A stretch of DNA of 24,844 nt from RGIG8709 sp045537065 (GTDB lineage Bacteria > Bacillota > Clostridia > Monoglobales > Monoglobaceae): positions 1 to 24,844 of the forward strand of contig JAZSOT010000024.1 in assembly GCA_045537065.1 (NCBI GenBank), in the 5' to 3' direction. A program made the position numbers and the translations under genes. How positions within the stretch are numbered: position 1 is the stretch's first letter; each line of letters starts with the position of its first letter. Below, piece by piece: positions 18,777-24,844 of the stretch. The notes beneath the pieces are model-generated. The model made no database searches, was not told the origin of the DNA, and saw nothing but the letters and a program-made list of their open reading frames with translations.

Positions 18777-18805
18777 AGTATATATCAAAAGAGAAAATAA
18801 GTCAA
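18777..18805 (-). promoter_or_regulatory. Promoter of the LacI-family regulator gene
   Basis: On the - strand TTGACT (18805-18800), a 17-base spacer and TATACT (18782-18777) lie upstream of the regulator's ATG at 18741, with GAAAGG as the likely ribosome site. Confidence 0.8.
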
Positions 18806-19041
18806 TCTTTGTATTAATATGGAAATTAAACTAACATTGAAACCCTAACATGTACAGTTGTTTGTGAACTTGTTAAATGCAGATAGTTTGTGAATGTGCG
18901 ACCTATTGTACAAAAACTGAATAACAAACAAAGAAGGAGAGATTTGAACTTGAGAGCCCACTATTGATAAAACGATTTTGAGTTTGAAAGTTTAAAAAGG
19001 TTATGTTTGGTGTAAATTGTGTATAAATTTTAAAATTACTA
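18806..19041. other. Gene-free stretch, left flank of the recombination region
   Basis: I see no credible gene here. GTTTGTGAA occurs twice, at 18860-18868 and 18886-18894, 26 bases apart. An AAGGAG site at 18935-18940 precedes TTG AGA GCC CAC TAT TGA, which would encode only five residues. The junction of an integrated element may lie in this stretch, but I find no clear boundary repeat. Confidence 0.4.
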
Positions 19042-19070
19042 TTGACAACCACAATATATTGTGGCATAGT
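19042..19070 (+). promoter_or_regulatory. Promoter with palindromic operator (NrdR-box-like) filling its spacer
   Basis: TTGACA (19042-19047), a spacer of exactly 17 bases and CATAGT (19065-19070) form a good promoter. The spacer contains the perfect 16-bp palindrome CCACAATATATTGTGG (19049-19064). Its core CACAATATATTGTG fits the published NrdR box; only the outer pair (C..G instead of A..T) differs. NrdR sites usually come in pairs next to ribonucleotide reductase genes, and here I see one site and no such gene, so another repressor is possible. Confidence 0.7.
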
Positions 19071-19076
19071 GTTTTC

Positions 19077-19207
19077 AATAATTAATTTATGCGTGGGGTT
19101 CCCGGGATTGAAAAGCTCAATTCTAGCATACTAGATGTCGTGATTGTAATTAAAACTGACGGTAGAAGTGTGTCCATTTTTAGAGGACGGCTTCCGTCAG
19201 TTTTTTT
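19077..19207 (+). ncRNA. Candidate structured small transcript or attenuated leader
   Basis: The promoter at 19042 would start a roughly 130-base RNA ending at the terminator at 19207. It holds no credible frame but several foldable parts: ATTGA...TCAAT, TCTAG-CATA-CTAGA, and an outer pairing of TTAATTTATG (19082-19091) with CATAAATTAA (19208-19217). I do not recognise an RNA family. It may be a regulatory RNA of the mobile element or a leader for genes further on. Confidence 0.4.
19153..19207 (+). terminator. Terminator with alternative pairing
   Basis: AAACTGACGG (19153-19162) pairs with CCGTCAGTTT (19194-19203), and seven T residues occupy 19201-19207. The same CCGTC can instead pair with a nearer GACGG at 19186-19190 around CTT, so two hairpins compete for one arm, as seen in some attenuators. 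The loop contains the block that recurs at 19277-19296. Confidence 0.7.
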
Positions 19208-19296
19208 CATAAATTAAGTTTGTAACAATTCATATATCAGAATGAAACTTGCATAGGTTAAAAAATTTATGAGAGTAGTGTGCCTATTTTTAGATG
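19167..19296 (+). repeat. Imperfect 20-nt direct repeat, two copies 110 bases apart
   Basis: The consensus AGTGTGYCYATTTTTAGAKG occurs at 19167-19186 and 19277-19296, identical at 17 of 20 positions. Both copies are directly followed by a short self-complementary segment (GACGG-CTT-CCGTC; ATGCA-ACCT-TGCAT) and lie upstream of a T-tract terminator. The spacing and context suggest duplicated RNA modules rather than chance. Confidence 0.6.
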
Positions 19297-19338
19297 CAAC
19301 CTTGCATTGAAACATAGAATGAAATATTGCAATTAGAA

Positions 19339-19381
19339 AGAATGTAGAATGGTCTGAGAGATCATACTATATTCTTTTTTT
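19339..19381 (+). terminator. Strong rho-independent terminator
   Basis: A 17-base arm at 19339-19355 pairs with 19359-19375 around a GAG loop, with one mismatch and two G-T wobbles, followed by a T-rich run to 19381. It ends the second repeat-bearing module and would stop read-through toward the recombinase genes. Confidence 0.8.
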
Positions 19382-19478
19382 CTATATATTGGAAATGAAT
19401 GATGATAGTCTTATTGGCAAGCAGTAAACTGTCATTTGCTGTTTTGTACAGACAGAGTAAAAAAGAAGTATTTAGATT

Positions 19479-19780
19479 ATGAGGTTACAAAGGAGTAAGT
19501 ATTTTTTGCGGTTTAACTTATTCCGGGTATTGAAAAACCGTGAGGGTTATGACAGTAACCTGAACGCATCGGCGAATGCGGAAAATATTATACATATATC
19601 ATCGCCGGGATATATTTTAGCATCGGCAAGTTAATTGCACCTGAGTTTAGCAGGGATGCTACCGCAGGAAAATTTTCCAAATACCTTATGCGGGAATACT
19701 ACTAACCGAGCAATATGCTTTAAGGGAGACAGGAATTAAAATAGGTCTTCAAAATATTGATACTTCAGGGTTTTAAGATA
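19479..19780 (+). pseudogene. Decayed coding region or structured leader upstream of the recombinase
   Basis: Three consecutive frames carry protein-like stretches: a 51-residue ORF (ATG 19479, TAA 19634) with a weak ribosome site, then a frame containing GKLIAPEFSRDATAGKFSKY that ends in TAA, then a third with LTEQYALRETGIKIGLQN that stops before 19780. This is what one or two frameshifts in an older gene would leave. I do not recognise the protein. The same DNA also folds into hairpins (GGTTA-TGACAG-TAACC, CGCAT-CGGCGA-ATGCG), so a non-coding leader is the alternative. Confidence 0.3.
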
Positions 19781-19860
19781 AATTAAAGTTGGAAACCAAG
19801 AGGTAATAACGGTTAAATGTAACTGCAATAACTATGCCTTGCTGAAAGAAAGGATAGAAA

Positions 19861-20736
19861 ATGAAAAATTTAAACATATATAAAAATTTAGAACAGCAGT
19901 ATAACAAAATTTTTAGACACATCAAAGTTGGAAGTTTTAAAACAAGAGAAAGATATGGAAAAGCCTTTAAGAGGTTTATGGTATTTTTAGCAAATGAGTA
20001 TCATATGCAGAAACTTGCAAATATCTCACCAAAACATATTTTTGTCTACACAGACTATATGCAAAACAAAGGGCTGTCTGCATCAACAATAAAAACAGAA
20101 CTTGCGGCAATAAGATTCTTTCATGACAGTATGCCTTACACAAGATATGAGCTACCGACCAACAATGAACTTGATTTAGAAAGACGAACCTTTGGCGGCG
20201 TGGACAGAACATGGAGCAATCAGGAGTTTAACAATATACTCGCAATCGCAATGCAAAACAATCGTGAAGATTACGCTGCTATATTTACACTTGCAAGATA
20301 TGCAGGACTTCGCCTTGAGGAATGTTTCAGGATCGACACCAATGATGCAAATACGGCAATCAAAACAGGACAACTTTTTGTCAAAGGTAAGGGAGGACTT
20401 ACAAGATTTGTTCCCATAAACGAAAGCATCAAAATTGAGTTTGAGAAACTTTTAAAAGTTACTAAAAGAGGATATAAGCTGTTTGTGGATGATAATGATA
20501 AAACTCATCTTGCTATGAAAAGGTTGCAATGCTTTATTTCATATCACAGAAAATCTTTTACAGAAAACAATATAACTTTTCACGGACTTAGGCATACTTT
20601 TGCCCACGAAAAGTATGATGAGTTTATCCAAATGGGCAAAACTGATTTCCAAGCGAGGAAAGCTGTATCTGAATTGCTTGGACATCATCGAGATGATGTA
20701 ACCAGAATTTATTTGGCAGGTGAAAAAGATGTTTAA
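19861..20736 (+). CDS. Tyrosine recombinase/integrase (XerC/D-like)
   Basis: The 291-residue product has an N-terminal SAM-like core-binding domain (about 10-95) and a catalytic domain with the full residue set: R151 (YAGLRLEE), K177 (GKGGLTRF), H241 and R244 (HGLRH), H275 (LLGHH) and the nucleophile Y284 (TRIYL). It should cut and rejoin DNA at short recombination sites. An AAAGGA site precedes the ATG. Its last codons overlap the start of the small helix-turn-helix gene, so the two are coupled. It differs clearly from the second integrase at 20984-22126, so two separate recombination activities or nested elements are possible. Its target site cannot be told from the sequence. Confidence 0.92.
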   Translation: MKNLNIYKNLEQQYNKIFRHIKVGSFKTRERYGKAFKRFMVFLANEYHMQKLANISPKHIFVYTDYMQNKGLSASTIKTELAAIRFFHDSMPYTRYELPTNNELDLERRTFGGVDRTWSNQEFNNILAIAMQNNREDYAAIFTLARYAGLRLEECFRIDTNDANTAIKTGQLFVKGKGGLTRFVPINESIKIEFEKLLKVTKRGYKLFVDDNDKTHLAMKRLQCFISYHRKSFTENNITFHGLRHTFAHEKYDEFIQMGKTDFQARKAVSELLGHHRDDVTRIYLAGEKDV

Positions 20737-20905
20737 AAACTATAAAGACATCTTATCGGTTGAAGAACTTTGCGAAATATTAAGCATAGGTAAAAATACC
20801 GCATATCGTCTTTTGCAATCCGGAGAGATAAAAGCAAAACGAATAGGCAGAGTGTATAAGATACCGAAAGAATCTGTCAGAAAATATTTGAAAACCAATA
20901 TGTAA
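20729..20905 (+). CDS. Small excisionase-type helix-turn-helix protein
   Basis: The 58-residue product is a MerR/excisionase-type winged helix (DNA-binding domain, excisionase family): LSVEELCEILSIGKNTAYRLLQSGEIKAKRIGRVYKIPKESVRKYL fills nearly the whole protein. Members bend DNA and direct integrase toward excision, or act as small regulators. I chose the ATG at 20729 because AGGTG lies 6-7 bases before it; a GTG at 20720 would add three residues but has no good ribosome site. The frame overlaps the upstream recombinase by 8 bases. An 11-bp inverted repeat between this gene and the next integrase is a candidate binding site. Confidence 0.85.
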   Translation: MFKNYKDILSVEELCEILSIGKNTAYRLLQSGEIKAKRIGRVYKIPKESVRKYLKTNM

Positions 20906-20918
20906 TGACTTGAAAAAT

Positions 20919-20956
20919 CAGTCCGTCAATGATAAAATGTAATTGTTGACGGACTG
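20919..20956. promoter_or_regulatory. Perfect 11-bp inverted repeat between HTH gene and integrase
   Basis: CAGTCCGTCAA (20919-20929) and TTGACGGACTG (20946-20956) are exact inverted copies separated by 16 bases. No T-tract follows, so it is not an ordinary terminator. It may bind the small HTH protein, or form an mRNA hairpin before the integrase start. Confidence 0.6.
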
Positions 20957-20983
20957 CCTGACAAAAGAAAGGAGAAATGTGTA

Positions 20984-22126
20984 GTGAAAGGTAGTCTACA
21001 AATTAAATCAAATAAATATTATGCAGTATTCAGAGTGAATGGGAAAATAAAGTGGCATAATCTAAATGTTGAGGCAAAACGAGGTAATAAACGAAAAGCG
21101 GAAGAGGCAATGTCAAAATTGCTGGTTCAATATTCTGAAAATTCTAAAATGTTTGGGAAAATTAAATTTACAGAATATATAAAATTATGGCTAGATGAAG
21201 TGAAAAATCAAATTGATATAATAACGCATGAAGGTTACACACAATATGCCGAAAAACATATAATTCCATATTTTGAGAAAAAACAAATGTTTATTCAGGA
21301 TATAAAAATTTCGGATATAGAAGCTTACTATAATTACAAAGCAAAAACCGGAAGACTTGATGGAAAGCCTGGAGGATTGTCTCAAAGAACAATAAAGCTT
21401 CACTCTGTTGTACTTAGTCTTGTATTTAAAAAAGCTATAAGAGATGAAATTATAACCAGCAATCCTTGTGAATATGCAAGGATTCCGAAAGTTTCAAATT
21501 CTCATCAAACAGTCGCTAGTTTTTATACATCAAAACAATGTCAGTCTTTGTTGTGTGCCGTTGAAGGAACCCCTTTGTATGCGATGATTTATATAACAAT
21601 ATTATATGGTCTGCGCAGGTCAGAACTTATTGGGCTTAAATGGGGTGCAGTTGATTTTGAAAATAATACAATAACTATAAATCATACTGTTGTTATTCAA
21701 ACTACCATTGTGGCGAAAAATAAGACTAAAAACAGAACAAGTATGCGTATATATCCACTTCTCGATGATGTAAAGGGAATACTTATTAATTTGAAGAATG
21801 AACAGGATAAAAACAGGATGATTTTTGGTGACTGTTATACGGAAAATGGTTATGTTTTTACCAAAGAGGACGGAACAGTATTTTATCCGAGTTATCCAAC
21901 ACATGAATTGCAAAAGTGTCTGAAAAGAAATAATTTACCACATATAAGATGGCATGACTTAAGACATACAACAGCAAGTTTACTTATATTAAAAGGATGG
22001 CAAATGAAAGAAATATCAGAGTGGCTTGGTCATGCGGACATAGGAACAACGATGAATATTTATGGACATATTGATATGGAGCATAAAAGAGAACTAGGAA
22101 ATACTTTAAACGGTTTGCTTGCTTAA
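20984..22126 (+). CDS. int: Tyrosine integrase of an integrated element (Tn916/phage type)
   Basis: The 380-residue product has an N-terminal arm-binding domain (about 1-55, SLQIKSNKYYAVFRVNGKIK), a SAM-like core-binding domain (about 60-165) and a catalytic domain with R211 (YGLRRSELIGLKW), a Lys near 249 (TKNRTSMR), H324 and R327 (WHDLRHT), H350 (WLGH) and nucleophile Y360 (MNIYGH). The start is GTG at 20984 with AAAGGAG 9 bases upstream; an ATG at 20977 is out of frame and stops at once. The gene points at the 3' end of tRNA-Lys, 98 bases beyond its stop, with tandem repeats between them. This is the standard layout of an integrase next to its attachment site. It appears intact, but no conjugation or phage structural genes lie in the window. 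Confidence 0.95.
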   Translation: MKGSLQIKSNKYYAVFRVNGKIKWHNLNVEAKRGNKRKAEEAMSKLLVQYSENSKMFGKIKFTEYIKLWLDEVKNQIDIITHEGYTQYAEKHIIPYFEKKQMFIQDIKISDIEAYYNYKAKTGRLDGKPGGLSQRTIKLHSVVLSLVFKKAIRDEIITSNPCEYARIPKVSNSHQTVASFYTSKQCQSLLCAVEGTPLYAMIYITILYGLRRSELIGLKWGAVDFENNTITINHTVVIQTTIVAKNKTKNRTSMRIYPLLDDVKGILINLKNEQDKNRMIFGDCYTENGYVFTKEDGTVFYPSYPTHELQKCLKRNNLPHIRWHDLRHTTASLLILKGWQMKEISEWLGHADIGTTMNIYGHIDMEHKRELGNTLNGLLA

Positions 22127-22130
22127 TTAA

Positions 22131-22162
22131 AAAAATGTTAGAAAAATGTTAGAAAATGCGGG
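22131..22162 (+). repeat. Tandem 11-bp repeats, likely integrase arm-binding sites
   Basis: AAAAATGTTAG occurs twice head to tail (22131-22141, 22142-22152), followed by a diverged third copy AAAATGCGGG (22153-22162). Short direct repeats right behind an integrase gene and next to a tRNA 3' end are typical arm-type sites for the integrase N-terminal domain. Binding here is inferred. Confidence 0.65.
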
Positions 22163-22180
22163 AAACTAGTTAAAATACAA

Positions 22181-22220
22181 AAAAAGAAAAAATCCTCAAA
22201 GCCTTGGGGCTCTAAGGATT
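22181..22220 (-). terminator. Terminator of the tRNA-Lys gene
   Basis: On the - strand 22220-22208 pairs with 22203-22191 as a 13-bp stem (two G-U pairs) around CCAA, followed by a T-rich tract to 22181. It starts directly after the tRNA 3' end. Confidence 0.85.
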
Positions 22221-22224
22221 TTCC

Positions 22225-22300
22225 TGGTACACCATCACGGACTCGAACCGTGGACACCCTGATTAAGAGTCAGGTGCTCTACCAGCTGAGCTAATGGTGC
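22225..22300 (-). tRNA. tRNA-Lys (anticodon CUU), CCA encoded
   Basis: The 76-base sequence folds as a full cloverleaf: acceptor GCACCAT/ATGGTGT, D arm GCTC...GAGC, anticodon stem CCTGA/TCAGG with loop CTCTTAA (anticodon CTT, reading AAG), variable loop GTGTC, and T arm CACGG-TTCGAGT-CCGTG. Discriminator A73 and CCA are encoded. The first acceptor pair is G1-U72, a wobble rather than a Watson-Crick pair. The 3' end faces the integrase gene, so this tRNA is the probable attachment site. The lysyl-tRNA synthetase gene that would charge it lies about 1 kb upstream on the same strand. Confidence 0.97.
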
Positions 22301-22320
22301 TTGTTTCAAACACGAGTTAT

Positions 22321-22349
22321 ATTATACAATGATATTCGTGTTTTGTCAA
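22321..22349 (-). promoter_or_regulatory. Perfect consensus promoter of tRNA-Lys
   Basis: On the - strand TTGACA (22349-22344), 17 bases and TATAAT (22326-22321) match the consensus exactly, as expected for a stable RNA gene. An 8-bp inverted repeat, AAACACGA (22308-22315) and TCGTGTTT (22336-22343), brackets the -10 element; its meaning is unknown. Confidence 0.9.
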
Positions 22350-22375
22350 GTGTTTTTTTGAAAAAATTTAACATT

Positions 22376-23236
22376 TTAAGGTGTATTTAAAATATCGGAA
22401 AGCTTAATAAATTCTTCAATGGAAAGCTTTTCTCCCCGTATTCTTTCATCAAGCTCCATATTCTTTAAAGCCTCTGTAATTTTATCCTTTTCAACACTTA
22501 TATATGGACTGTTTGAAAGGGCGTTAACCAAAGTTTTTCTTCTTTGCCCAAAGGCTGATTTAACAAGCTTAAAGAAAAATTCCCTGTTTGAAACTATATA
22601 TTTATCTTCTTTAAAAATGTTCATTTTTATAACAGTTGAAGAAACCTTTGGTTGCGGCATAAAGCAGGAGGGTGATGCTTCAATAACAATTTCTGGTTCA
22701 GAATAAAACTGGACTGCTACCGACAAAGCTCCGTAATCCTTTCCACCCGGCTTTGCCGCCATTCTGTGTGCAACTTCTTTTTGCACCATAACTGTTATAG
22801 AAGAGATTTTTTTATCAAATTCAAGAAGTCTCATTATAACGGGAGTGGTGATGTAATAGGGAAGATTTGCAACCACTATAACAGAAAGTCCCGCAAATTC
22901 TTCCTGAAAAAGCTTTTCAAGGTTAACCTTTAAAATATCTTCGTTTATAACCTTGGCATTGTCAAAGTCTGAAAGTGTGTAATTTAAAAGAGGGATAAGA
23001 GATTTATCAATTTCAACTGCAACAATTTTTTTTGCTCTATCTGCAAGCTCTCTTGTCAGAACACCTGCTCCGGGACCGATCTCAAGAACGGCAACATCTT
23101 TATTTACTCCGGATTTATCAACAATAGTGCCTAAAACATTTTTATCTATCAAAAAGTTTTGACCAAGACTTTTTGAAAAAGAAAATCCGTGCTTCTCTAT
23201 AACAGATTTAAGCTCTGATGGATTAGATAAATTCAT
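22376..23236 (-). CDS. rsmA: 16S rRNA (adenine(1518)-N6/adenine(1519)-N6)-dimethyltransferase
   Basis: The 286-residue product (RsmA/KsgA) dimethylates the two adjacent adenines in the 3' terminal hairpin of 16S rRNA during small-subunit assembly. It shows the family N-terminus SLGQNFLIDKNVL, the S-adenosylmethionine site VLEIGPGAGVLTRELA, the acidic VAVEID end of strand two, the catalytic NLPYYITTPVI and a C-terminal FGQRRKTLVNAL. Length is normal. GGAGG lies 5 bases before the ATG, a strong ribosome site. The synthetase gene ends 64 bases upstream, with a hairpin in the gap, so expression may be partly uncoupled from it. The tRNA-Lys promoter lies directly downstream. Confidence 0.97.
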   Translation of the reverse strand: MNLSNPSELKSVIEKHGFSFSKSLGQNFLIDKNVLGTIVDKSGVNKDVAVLEIGPGAGVLTRELADRAKKIVAVEIDKSLIPLLNYTLSDFDNAKVINEDILKVNLEKLFQEEFAGLSVIVVANLPYYITTPVIMRLLEFDKKISSITVMVQKEVAHRMAAKPGGKDYGALSVAVQFYSEPEIVIEASPSCFMPQPKVSSTVIKMNIFKEDKYIVSNREFFFKLVKSAFGQRRKTLVNALSNSPYISVEKDKITEALKNMELDERIRGEKLSIEEFIKLSDILNTP

Positions 23237-23269
23237 ATTTTCCTCCTTTTTTATTGGTATATTTTGTAA

Positions 23270-23294
23270 AAGAGCAGCTTTAAAAGCTGCTCTT
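23270..23294 (-). terminator. Hairpin between lysyl-tRNA synthetase and rsmA
   Basis: AAGAGCAGCTT and AAGCTGCTCTT form a perfect 11-bp stem around a 3-base loop just after the synthetase stop codon. Only TTTT follows the stem on the - strand (counting its last two bases), so it may be a leaky terminator or an mRNA-stabilising end. Confidence 0.6.
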
Positions 23295-23300
23295 AAAAAG

Positions 23301-24844
23301 TTATCTTACGGATGTTCCTTCCGGAACAGAATCGTCAACAAAAATAACATTGCATCCGCAGGAATTGTTTGTTGCGGCAATAAGCATTCCATCGCTTTGA
23401 ACTCCGCTAAATCTTGCGGGCTTTAAGTTAGCAACAACAATGATTTTTTTGCCAATTAAATCTTCAGGTCTATATTCTTCCTTAATGCTTGAAACAATAG
23501 TTCTCTCCTGTCCGCTGCCGTCATTTAGTGTAAGCTTTAAGCAGTTGTGTGATTTTCTTATTTCTGTGCATTTTACTATTTTACAAACTCTAAGGTCGAT
23601 TTTGTCAAACTCGTCAATATCTATCTGTTCTTTAACAGGCTCAATAACATCAGGCTCGTCAATTATCTTTTTCTTGATAACAGGCTCTTCTGTTATGACT
23701 TCTTCAATAACAGGATTAAGTTCTTCTTCTGTTTTAGGATAAGAAAAATCAAGTAGTCCAAGATAATCGTCTTTGTTTATTGAATAGAGGAAGAGGTATA
23801 GTCTTGGACCTTTTTCCTTATCAATAATAAGTTTGTAAACATTTTTAAAGAATGTGCCCTGAATAGTTTTAAGCTCTTTCTGGTCTAAATCTTCACCGAA
23901 TGTTCTCTTTGGGATAGCATAAATTTCAGAATTTAATTCATCGAGAGTGTATCCGCCTTTTTTGATATATTCGTGGAGCATTTCGATTTCTTTCTTTTCT
24001 TCTTCCGAGAAAGTCTCATAAACATCCCAGTTTCTGTATTTTCTAAGCTTGTTCATATTCTCAGGTGAGCAATGTTCGAGCCAATACTGTGCTCTTGAAA
24101 TTCTGTCTTTGAATTCGTCATATTTATATGGTGTACCGATTTTTTCAAAAACGGTTTCAAGCATCTGGGCGTTAAAGTCAACAACTGAACCAAGCTGAAC
24201 AATAAGTCCCATAGGAACAGTGTTAATTTTATTATCTCCAATAAGAGCGTTATACATAATACCCTGAATAACATCACTTGACTCACCACTCATATATTCG
24301 TTATACATTTTGTCAAATTCAAAGTATTGTCTTAAAATTCCGTCATCAAAACAGAAATCAAATGCCTTTGTTGGGTCTGTTTTTGAATAGAGCCAAAAAA
24401 TAATTTCAGGCTGATAAAGCTTCAAAAGTGTTTCAGGAGTGAGATTAAGTCCCGAAGAACCTGACATCTTACCTGTAAGCCCCTTAATTCCGATAAATTC
24501 ATAGCCCTGAAAAACAGGAGGCTCAAAACCAAAGATTTTCTTTGCGATAACACTGCTTGTATAGTAGCTTCCGCCAACATCCGCATGGTCTTTACCGCCC
24601 GGCTCAAAGTCAACGCCCTCATACATCCAGCGCATAGGCCAGTCAATCTTCCATGCAAGCTTGCAGTCGAAGTCTTTTGTGAAATCAAAGCTTCCTTTGT
24701 GTCCGCATTTACATTCAAATTCTGCAACTGTTGAATCGTCACTTAAAGATAAAATTTTTGTTGTGTCTCTGTGACATTCAGGACAGTAGATGGTAACAGG
24801 ATAGTAGTTGTCTCTTTCGCCTTCTTCTGCTTCCTGAGTTCTGA
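23301..24844 (-). CDS. lysK: Class I lysyl-tRNA synthetase with fused C-terminal tRNA-binding domain, 5'-truncated
   Basis: The frame stays open to the right edge, so the start is outside; the internal ATG at 24635 is not the real start because the frame upstream encodes conserved sequence. Visible from the edge are a zinc-ribbon part (CPEC ... CKCGH), then WPMRWMYEGVDFEPGGKDHA, the class I KMSKS-type loop KMSGSSG, and the helical anticodon-binding region. Charged Glu/Pro/Ile-rich repeats link this to an OB-fold EMAP/Trbp111-type domain (DKIDLRVCKIVKCTEIRK ... GVQSDGML) like the C-terminus of bacterial MetG. The enzyme attaches lysine to tRNA-Lys. Class I LysRS is the archaeal and spirochaete type and is found in some other bacteria, in contrast to the common class II LysS. 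About 513 residues are visible. The class is near certain; I have not verified how common the fused domain is. Confidence 0.93.
   Translation of the reverse strand, partial: RTQEAEEGERDNYYPVTIYCPECHRDTTKILSLSDDSTVAEFECKCGHKGSFDFTKDFDCKLAWKIDWPMRWMYEGVDFEPGGKDHADVGGSYYTSSVIAKKIFGFEPPVFQGYEFIGIKGLTGKMSGSSGLNLTPETLLKLYQPEIIFWLYSKTDPTKAFDFCFDDGILRQYFEFDKMYNEYMSGESSDVIQGIMYNALIGDNKINTVPMGLIVQLGSVVDFNAQMLETVFEKIGTPYKYDEFKDRISRAQYWLEHCSPENMNKLRKYRNWDVYETFSEEEKKEIEMLHEYIKKGGYTLDELNSEIYAIPKRTFGEDLDQKELKTIQGTFFKNVYKLIIDKEKGPRLYLFLYSINKDDYLGLLDFSYPKTEEELNPVIEEVITEEPVIKKKIIDEPDVIEPVKEQIDIDEFDKIDLRVCKIVKCTEIRKSHNCLKLTLNDGSGQERTIVSSIKEEYRPEDLIGKKIIVVANLKPARFSGVQSDGMLIAATNNSCGCNVIFVDDSVPEGTSVR

Noticed and set aside
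18860..18894. Two copies of GTTTGTGAA 26 bases apart as transposon ends or integrase sites
   Set aside because: Nine bases in AT-rich DNA are weak evidence and no further copies or matching partner sites were seen.
18935..18950. Segment resembling the T-loop and T-stem of a tRNA on the - strand (GGAGAGATTTGAAC), as a possible left attachment site
   Set aside because: The 5' T-stem does not pair, no acceptor end or CCA is present, and it does not match the tRNA-Lys 3' end. Likely chance.
18950..18967. Five-codon TTG leader ORF behind an AAGGAG site
   Set aside because: It is too short to support, with no downstream gene for it to control.
1..24844. CRISPR array, insertion sequence transposase, toxin-antitoxin or restriction genes
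   Set aside because: No regularly spaced repeats of the right size and no matching protein motifs were found in the window.

Overview
The window looks like a chromosomal segment of an anaerobic, low-GC Gram-positive bacterium of the Clostridia. The base composition is AT-rich, Shine-Dalgarno sites are strong (AGGAG type), surface proteins carry S-layer homology (SLH) domains, and there is an oxygen-sensitive glycyl radical enzyme. The species cannot be read from the sequence. There is no 16S gene, and every family call rests on motifs read by eye.

Layout. (1) Positions 1-9977, + strand, hold a tight run of four exported proteins: a 5'-truncated protein with atrophied bacterial Ig (aBig) and jelly-roll domains, a 1284-residue enzyme whose core matches the PL2 pectate lyase pattern, and two SLH proteins. 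They look like a cell-wall-anchored kit for pectin. (2) Positions 10131-14804, + strand, hold three cytoplasmic proteins: a flavoredoxin-like flavin reductase, a GH51 alpha-L-arabinofuranosidase and a GH116-type beta-glycosidase, closed by a strong terminator. (3) Positions 14985-18741, - strand, hold a LacI-family regulator, a short glycyl radical enzyme (GRE) and its radical-SAM activase. A consensus promoter with a near-perfect dyad operator lies between regulator and GRE. (4) Positions 18742-19860 have no intact large gene. They hold a promoter whose spacer is a perfect 16-bp palindrome, two terminators sharing a repeated 20-nt block, hairpins and decayed reading frames. (5) Positions 19861-22126 hold a recombination module: tyrosine recombinase, small helix-turn-helix protein and second tyrosine integrase, followed by short tandem repeats and the 3' end of a tRNA-Lys gene, the usual setting of an element integrated at a tRNA. 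(6) Positions 22225-24844, - strand, return to housekeeping: tRNA-Lys(CUU), rsmA and a class I lysyl-tRNA synthetase with a fused C-terminal tRNA-binding domain, cut by the window edge.

How the parts may work together (inference): surface enzymes cut pectin backbone, short arabinose- and glucose-containing oligosaccharides are imported and cleaved inside by GH51 and GH116, and the LacI-controlled GRE may process a sugar-derived metabolite. No transporter is visible in the window. The most interesting unexplained items are the unassigned sugar-linked GRE operon, the surface PL2/SLH/aBig operon, and the structured non-coding block at 19042-19381 beside the recombinases.
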